64,000 nt of DNA, from the NCBI RefSeq assembly GCF_014126615.1, contig NZ_CP059896.1:3517001-3581000 (forward strand). The letters are read 5' to 3'. How positions within the stretch are numbered: the first letter of the stretch is position 1; each line of letters begins with the position of its first letter. The translations under genes and the position numbers were made by a program. Origin of the DNA: Ciceribacter thiooxidans. GTDB lineage: Bacteria > Pseudomonadota > Alphaproteobacteria > Rhizobiales > Rhizobiaceae. This document shows, piece by piece, positions 58,585-64,000 of this stretch. A model generated the notes under the pieces. That model worked only from the letters and a program-made list of their open reading frames with translations, was not told where the DNA came from and searched no databases.

Positions 58585-59244
58585 CTAGCGTTTCTGGCTG
58601 TGAACGTCGCTGTAGGGGATTTCGAAGACGCTCGGGTCGAACACCGTTCCCGTCTTCACGTTGAAGATCATGACGGTGGTGTCCTTCGCCTGAGCGTCGG
58701 TTATGGTCCACTGGCGCAGGTCGAAAGTCTTGGGATCGAACATGAGGGTGATCGTCGAATCGCCGAAGATCGTCCTGTCGCCGAGAACGATCGTGGTCAG
58801 ATCCGATTCCTCCTTGACGTCCCTGACCATCTGATGCCCGAGATCGATCCTGTTGGAGAGGAGCAGGCTGAGAGGAGTCTTCGAAAGGGGATATAGGTCC
58901 CAGGTCTTCAGCTTGGTGTTGCCTATGACGACGTTCTTGCCATCCGCAATCACCCGCATCGGCGAAGGCTTCTCATAGTTGAAACGCAGCTTTCCCGGAC
59001 GTTCAATGAAGAACTTGCCACCCGTCTGTTCGCCACGTGGGCCAAACTGAACGAATTCGCCCATCATTGTTCTGACGGATGAAAAATGGTCGGCGATTTT
59101 CTGTGCGGCGTCTGAGGCGCCGGTGGCAGCAAATGCGGATAGGGGTAGGGCGGCCGTGAGCAATGCAGCCGCACCGGCAAGGACGGTTCGGCGCGTTGGG
59201 TTTTCCGTGAGAATGGTCCTGGGCCCTGTTTTCACGTGAATCAT
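58585..59244 (-). CDS. lolA: outer-membrane lipoprotein carrier protein LolA-like, with twin-arginine signal
   Basis: Periplasmic chaperone that moves lipoproteins from LolCDE to the outer membrane. The 219-residue product has a signal with a twin arginine (NPTRRTVLAGAAALLTAALP, cleavage about ASA/AFA), then the LolA fold: SSVRTMMGEFVQFGPRGEQTGGKF (split: SSVRTMMGEFVQ), IERPGKLRFNYEKPSP and KTWDLYPLSKTPLSLLL. Tat-type export is an inference from RRTVLAG; LolA is usually Sec-exported. It lies downstream of ftsK, about 104 nt, and upstream of xth. The start overlaps a weak parS-like palindrome (59228-59243). Confidence 0.88.
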   Translation of the reverse strand: MIHVKTGPRTILTENPTRRTVLAGAAALLTAALPLSAFAATGASDAAQKIADHFSSVRTMMGEFVQFGPRGEQTGGKFFIERPGKLRFNYEKPSPMRVIADGKNVVIGNTKLKTWDLYPLSKTPLSLLLSNRIDLGHQMVRDVKEESDLTTIVLGDRTIFGDSTITLMFDPKTFDLRQWTITDAQAKDTTVMIFNVKTGTVFDPSVFEIPYSDVHSQKR

Positions 59245-59348
59245 TAGGTACTCCTCGATTTAACTCTGCATCGCCGAAAAACGCGGCGCGATGATGGCCA
59301 TTGTCAGCCATGGGCGGCGGTTGGCCGCTTGCTTCGGCGAGGTTGCCG

Positions 59349-62033
59349 CTAGCGCTCGATGATATCCGCCTCGGTCGGTACGAGAATTTCTCGTTTTCCG
59401 GCGTGGTTGGCAGGCCCGATCAAGCCCTCCTGTTCCATGCGCTCGATCAGTGATGCCGCCCGATTGTACCCGATCCCGAGTCGCCTCTGGATATAGGAGG
59501 TCGAAGCCTTGCCGTCACGGAGTACGATCGCCACGGCCTGGTCGTAGGGATCATCGGAGTCGGCCAGGTTGGCGGTACCGGCAGGTCCGGCATCATCGTC
59601 ATCCTCGTCGTCAGCCGTGATCGCATCGAGGTATTGCGGTGCGCCCTGGGTCTTCAGGTAGGCCACGATCTCTTCGACTTCGTTGTCGGACACGAACGGG
59701 CCGTGCACGCGTTGAATCCGGCCGCCTCCGGCCATGTAGAGCATGTCGCCCATGCCGAGCAGCTGCTCGGCCCCCTGTTCGCCGAGAATGGTGCGACTGT
59801 CGATCTTCGAGGTGACCTGGAAGGAAATGCGGGTCGGGAAGTTCGCCTTGATCGTACCGGTAATGACGTCGACGGACGGCCGCTGGGTCGCCATGATGAC
59901 GTGAATGCCGGCGGCTCGTGCCATCTGGGCGAGCCGCTGCACTGCTCCTTCGATATCCTTGCCGGCGACCATCATCAGGTCGGCCATTTCGTCGATGATG
60001 ACGACGATGTAGGGGATTGGCTGGAGGTCGAACTCTTCCGTCTCATAGATCGCCTCGCCGGTCTGCCGGTCGAAGCCAGTCTGGACGGTACGCGTCAGGA
60101 TTTCGCCTTTGGCGAGCGCCTGTTCGACGCGGCTGTTGAAGCCATCGATGTTGCGCACACCGATTTTCGACATCTTCTTGTATCGCTCTTCCATTTCGCG
60201 GACGGTCCACTTGAGCGCCACGACCGCCTTCTTGGGGTCGGTGACCACCGGCGACAGCAGATGCGGAATTCCGTCGTAAACGGAAAGCTCGAGCATTTTG
60301 GGGTCGATCATGATCAGGCGGCACTTTTCCGGCGGGAGCCGGTAGAGCAACGACAGGATCATCGTGTTGATCGCCACCGATTTGCCGGAGCCGGTCGTAC
60401 CGGCCACCAGAAGATGCGGCATCTTGGCAAGATCGGCGATTACCGGTTCGCCGCCGATGGTCTTGCCGAGGGTCATTGCCAGCTTCGCCTTGCTGGCCTC
60501 AAAATCGTGACTTGCGATGAGTTCGCGCAGATAGACGGTTTCGCGGGTCTGGTTCGGAAGTTCGATGCCGATTGCGTTGCGTCCGGGAACAACGGCGACG
60601 CGGGCCGCAATAGCGCTCATCGAGCGGGCAATGTCATCGGCGAGGCCGATTACGCGTGACGACTTGATCCCCGGGGCAGGTTCAAGTTCGTAAAGAGTGA
60701 CCACGGGACCTGGCCGAACGTGGATGATTTCGCCTCGGATGCCGAAGTCCTCCAGAACGCCTTCCAGCATGCGGGCGTTCTGCTCCAGCGCATCCGCCGA
60801 GAGCGTTGCATCGCGGCCAATGGTTTTCGGTTCCGCGAGAAGATGCACGGAAGGAAGCTGGAAGCCTTCAGGACGGATGAAAGAGGTCTGTGCCTCCTTC
60901 TCGACCCGCGCGCCGGGCTTTGGCCGCGCGGGAGGTGCAGCAACGCGAGGGGAAACGCGACCGCCTGTGGGCGGCCTCGTGTTGCTCGACGGAGCCTCGC
61001 TCCAGTCATCGTCATTGTCCGGAAGAATGCCCGCAGGACGGACGTCGTCCAGATCGAATGGCGGATCGTCGTCGTTGAAGTCCTCGTCCGTGTGATCACC
61101 CATCATCGGAGGTGGTGCGAGGATGGTCCGTTGCCGCCCGGGTCCGGCTTGCGGCACCGTCTCCATCGGTGGTTCCCGCCGAGTTGCGGCCCCGCTCTTG
61201 GCCCGAGCCGGTTCGTTCAGCGGGCCGAATTCATCTTCGTTGAAGTCGTAGGGTTGGTCGAACCGGTTCCGGTTGTGTTCGCGCGGCTTTAGCCCCAGAA
61301 GGCGTCGGATCCGGGCGCTGGCCGTGTACCAGCTGTGGGCAATCGCTCCGAGTGCCAGCCAGCCGCCATCGTCCTCGTCTGCCTCATCTTCGAATGCAGG
61401 TTCGATCCGCGTCGCTTTCAGCTGTTTGACCGGTGCGGTGTTTGGTTCGTCTTCGTCCGCCTTGCCGACCAGACCGGCGGCAAAGAGCAGTGACCAAACC
61501 GCAGGGCCGGCCAGGACGGCGCCGACGATCATGGAGGCCGTCCCCGTAGGATAGCTGCCTATAAACAGCCCCGGGAAGCGAAGGATCGCGTCGCCCAGAA
61601 CACCGCCAATTCCATTTGGAATTGGCCAGGTCAGGGGTGGCGGAAAGCATCCGATGACGGCTGAGGAGAGAAGCGACCCGACTGCCCAGGCGCCAAGGCG
61701 CGCAGGAAAGCGATGGATCGGACGGCTGGTAATAAGCGCCAGCGACCAGGCGAGGACCGGAAGCAACGCAATGACGCTCGCAAGGCCGAGAAATTGCAGC
61801 ATGAGGTCCGCGAAAGCAGCGCCACTGCGGCCGAGCACGTTCGTCGGTTCGTTGGCTGTCGCGTAGGAGAAACTCGGATCCGAGACGTTCCATGTTGCCA
61901 GTGCCGCGACCGCGAGCATCAGGAGTACAAAAAGCGCGGAGCCGGCCAATGTGAGAAGTTGGCGAAGGAGGAATGCCGTCAAGGCGGGACGGTCGCCGTG
62001 CTCTCCCATCATAACCGAGTTACCTCTGTTCAT
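59349..62033 (-). CDS. ftsK: DNA translocase FtsK
   Basis: Septum-anchored DNA pump that aids chromosome dimer resolution and segregation. From ATG 62033 ([13 protein letters not shown]) the product is about 894 residues: four transmembrane segments in the first 200, an acidic Pro-rich linker (about 230-430), the motor domain with [16 protein letters not shown] (Walker A) and [14 protein letters not shown] (Walker B), and a C-terminal winged-helix gamma domain ([19 protein letters not shown]) that reads KOPS. In-frame ATGs at 62060 and 62114 are alternative starts. A CtrA-type box lies 98 bp upstream. FtsK, parABS and cenR/trcR make this a cell-cycle-rich window. Confidence 0.95.
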   Translation of the reverse strand: MNRGNSVMMGEHGDRPALTAFLLRQLLTLAGSALFVLLMLAVAALATWNVSDPSFSYATANEPTNVLGRSGAAFADLMLQFLGLASVIALLPVLAWSLALITSRPIHRFPARLGAWAVGSLLSSAVIGCFPPPLTWPIPNGIGGVLGDAILRFPGLFIGSYPTGTASMIVGAVLAGPAVWSLLFAAGLVGKADEDEPNTAPVKQLKATRIEPAFEDEADEDDGGWLALGAIAHSWYTASARIRRLLGLKPREHNRNRFDQPYDFNEDEFGPLNEPARAKSGAATRREPPMETVPQAGPGRQRTILAPPPMMGDHTDEDFNDDDPPFDLDDVRPAGILPDNDDDWSEAPSSNTRPPTGGRVSPRVAAPPARPKPGARVEKEAQTSFIRPEGFQLPSVHLLAEPKTIGRDATLSADALEQNARMLEGVLEDFGIRGEIIHVRPGPVVTLYELEPAPGIKSSRVIGLADDIARSMSAIAARVAVVPGRNAIGIELPNQTRETVYLRELIASHDFEASKAKLAMTLGKTIGGEPVIADLAKMPHLLVAGTTGSGKSVAINTMILSLLYRLPPEKCRLIMIDPKMLELSVYDGIPHLLSPVVTDPKKAVVALKWTVREMEERYKKMSKIGVRNIDGFNSRVEQALAKGEILTRTVQTGFDRQTGEAIYETEEFDLQPIPYIVVIIDEMADLMMVAGKDIEGAVQRLAQMARAAGIHVIMATQRPSVDVITGTIKANFPTRISFQVTSKIDSRTILGEQGAEQLLGMGDMLYMAGGGRIQRVHGPFVSDNEVEEIVAYLKTQGAPQYLDAITADDEDDDDAGPAGTANLADSDDPYDQAVAIVLRDGKASTSYIQRRLGIGYNRAASLIERMEQEGLIGPANHAGKREILVPTEADIIER

Positions 62034-62130
62034 GTCGTGCCTGCCCGTTTCGAGATTCATTCGCGCGTATGACGGCGTTCTGTGGCTTTTCGGCGCTCTC
62101 GCCCTTCGCCGCATAGTAACGGAGGGACGG

Positions 62131-62146
62131 TTAATGGCTCATTAAC
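62131..62146. promoter_or_regulatory. CtrA-type box TTAA-N7-TTAAC upstream of ftsK
   Basis: TTAATGGCTCATTAAC: TTAA (62131-62134), seven bases, TTAAC (62142-62146). It is centred in a perfect GGTTAATG-GCT-CATTAACC palindrome (62129-62147), so it reads as a CtrA full site on both strands. It is 98 bp upstream of the chosen ftsK start. CtrA control of ftsK is an inference. Confidence 0.6.
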
Positions 62147-62190
62147 CATCCAGCGGCATCCGCGACCGTTGGCGGTATGTTCGCAAAGAG

Positions 62191-62220
62191 AAAAAGCCCA
62201 GGCGGGAAGGCCTGGGCTCG
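62191..62220 (-). terminator. intrinsic terminator of amtB
   Basis: AGCCCAGGC (62195-62203) pairs with GCCTGGGCT (62210-62218), 9 bp with a 6-nt loop; on the minus strand the stem runs into TTTTT. It is about 70 nt past the amtB stop. Confidence 0.9.
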
Positions 62221-62287
62221 GGAAGTGTCGTATGACGACCGCGTTGTAAGCAGAGCTCGCGCCGGACAAGCCGACGCGAGTCCGGTC

Positions 62288-63649
62288 TCAGCTGTGGTAG
62301 GCAGCTTCGCCGTGGGAGGAAAGGTCGAGACCTTCGCGCTCGGCTTCCGGAGTCACGCGCAGGCCGATGATCAGGTCAGTTACCTTGTAAAGGATAACCG
62401 AGCCGATACCCGTCCATGCGATGGTGGTCAGCACTGCCACGATCTGAACGTAAACCTGATGGCCCATCGTCACACCTTCACCATAGCCAATGCCGCCGAG
62501 GCTTGCAGAGGCGAGGACGCCGGTGCCAACGGCACCGAACATGCCACCAACGCCGTGAACACCGAAGACGTCAGCCGTATCGTCATAGCCGAACTTGTTC
62601 TTCACCACGGAGACGAAGAAGAAGCAGAGCGGAGATACCAGCGCACCGAGAACGATGGCGCCCATCGGACCAGCAATACCGGCAGCAGGTGTGACGGCAA
62701 CCAGACCGGCAACCATGCCGGAGATTGCGCCGAGCATGGAGGCCTTGCCGCGAACGATCTTTTCGACCAGCGACCAGGAAAGGGTTGCTGCAGCCGTTGC
62801 CACGAATGTGTTGACGGTTGCGAGCATTGCACCACCGGTTGCTTCCAGGTTGGAGCCGGCATTGAAGCCGAACCAGCCGAACCACAGCATGGCAGCGCCA
62901 ACCATGGATAGTGTCAGAGAATGCGGAGCCATCATGTCCTTGCCGAAGCCGATACGCTTGCCAACCATGATTGCACCGATGAGACCGGCAACACCGGCGT
63001 TGATGTGCACGACCGTGCCGCCAGCAAAGTCAAGTGCACCAAGGCCGAAAAGGAAGCCGTTGGCATCCCAGACCATGTGGGCAACCGGGAAATAGACGAA
63101 GGTTACCCAAAGCGCGCAGAAAAGAACCGATGCGCCAAATTTGATGCGCTCGGCATATGCGCCGATGATGAGTGCAGGCGTAATGGCCGCAAAGGTCATC
63201 TGGAACAGCATGAAAATGTATTCCGGAATGACGGCATCAGAGAAAGTGGCTGCGGTGCTGTCCGGCGTAATGCCAGCCAGGAACATCTTGGCAGTACCAC
63301 CGAAGAACGGGTTGGTCGACCCGCCAAAGGCGAAGGAATAGCCGTAGACGACCCAGATGATCATCACGGTGCAGGCGATCACGGTTGTCTGCATGAGTAC
63401 GGACAGCATGTTCTTTGTCCGAACAAGGCCACCATAAAACAGTGCCAGACCCGGGATGATCATGAAAAGCACGAGCAGCGTGCTCAAAAACATGAATGCC
63501 GTGTCGCCCTTGTTTGGAACCGGCGCTGCGGCAGCTGCTTCGGCAACAGCGGGCGCGGCCTCCTGAGCGAAGGCCACGACTGGAGCGAGAAGCGCAGCAG
63601 CGCCAAGGCCGATCCGGGCGCAGGCGGAAGAAAACTTATTAAATGACAT
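62288..63649 (-). CDS. amtB: ammonium transporter AmtB
   Basis: Trimeric ammonium channel. The 453-residue precursor has a signal peptide (GLGAAALLAPVVAFAQE), an Ala/Pro linker and about eleven membrane segments, with GLALFYGGLVRTKNMLSVLM, DFAGGTVVHINAGVAGLIGA (pore His region) and VHGVGGMFGAVGTG (second pore His). The C-terminus VTPEAEREGLDLSSHGEAAY is the GlnK-responsive tail. It lies 27 nt downstream of glnK, the usual operon, probably driven from a nitrogen-regulated promoter beyond the right edge. Confidence 0.96.
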   Translation of the reverse strand: MSFNKFSSACARIGLGAAALLAPVVAFAQEAAPAVAEAAAAAPVPNKGDTAFMFLSTLLVLFMIIPGLALFYGGLVRTKNMLSVLMQTTVIACTVMIIWVVYGYSFAFGGSTNPFFGGTAKMFLAGITPDSTAATFSDAVIPEYIFMLFQMTFAAITPALIIGAYAERIKFGASVLFCALWVTFVYFPVAHMVWDANGFLFGLGALDFAGGTVVHINAGVAGLIGAIMVGKRIGFGKDMMAPHSLTLSMVGAAMLWFGWFGFNAGSNLEATGGAMLATVNTFVATAAATLSWSLVEKIVRGKASMLGAISGMVAGLVAVTPAAGIAGPMGAIVLGALVSPLCFFFVSVVKNKFGYDDTADVFGVHGVGGMFGAVGTGVLASASLGGIGYGEGVTMGHQVYVQIVAVLTTIAWTGIGSVILYKVTDLIIGLRVTPEAEREGLDLSSHGEAAYHS

Positions 63650-63676
63650 CAGAAAGACTCCCCTAGCGGCCGTTCT

Positions 63677-64000
<324 letters not shown>

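Overview
This 64 kb window is a gene-dense, single-copy-type chromosomal core segment of an alphaproteobacterium. The gene content (parABS next to mnmE-mnmG-rsmG, trcR, cenR, MtaB, a 1594-residue NAD-glutamate dehydrogenase, a periplasmic-type ccmABCDG cluster, GANTC-rich promoters and a CtrA-type box at ftsK) points to Hyphomicrobiales, most likely Rhizobiaceae (Sinorhizobium/Rhizobium-like). That placement is an inference from content and layout, not from a database search. I see no insertion sequence, prophage, CRISPR array, tRNA or rRNA.

Layout. 1-5.6 kb: origin-proximal mnmE (cut at the left edge), mnmG, rsmG, parA, parB, with two parS-like sites. 5.6-10.6 kb: holA, lptE and leuS on the minus strand, then yggS. 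10.7-15.6 kb: two related acyl-CoA synthetases (prpE, acs) flanking the cell-cycle regulator trcR. 15.7-24 kb: a secreted nuclease, an SdhAF4-type assembly factor, htpX, rsmB, a heparinase-like protein, purH and an MFS protein. 24-31.3 kb: giant NAD-GDH, divergent pdxY, carbonic anhydrase, lytic transglycosylase. 31.5-35 kb: asd with a Thr/Lys-rich leader peptide, a GNAT acetyltransferase, DUF2794 and DUF1223 genes. 35-41 kb: acnA and ccmABCD-ccmG. 41-46 kb: minus-strand dapF-mtaB-ftsY-yciB-UPF0314. 46-50 kb: ffh, chorismate mutase, rpsP, rimM, trmD. 50-55.8 kb: TSUP permease, rplS, an ABC transporter pair, leuC, a SixA-like phosphatase. 55.8-64 kb: L,D-transpeptidase, cenR, a cNMP-binding protein, xth, lolA, ftsK, amtB and glnK (cut at the right edge).

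How the genes fit together. Much of the window serves replication, segregation and cell-cycle control (parABS, holA, ftsK, trcR, cenR), protein targeting and translation (ffh, ftsY, leuS, rpsP, rplS, rimM, trmD, mnmE/G, mtaB, rsmB/G), central metabolism (acnA, acs, prpE, gdh, amtB/glnK) and the aspartate family (asd, dapF). Two genes, acnA and ccmA, are interrupted by what looks like loss of one G in a G-run; both otherwise look intact, so assembly error is the leading explanation.

The most interesting non-coding signal is upstream of asd. A good sigma70-type promoter leads straight into a 39-codon ORF that ends in a Thr/Lys-rich tail. It is followed by a GC hairpin and by segments that can pair in alternative ways, one of which occludes the asd start codon. 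This looks like an attenuation-type leader matched to the end products of the aspartate pathway. Other regulatory signals worth checking are a perfect CtrA-type TTAA-N7-TTAAC box before ftsK, a triple GANTCGTGT cluster between gdh and pdxY, and a possible roughly 115-nt transcript upstream of ffh.
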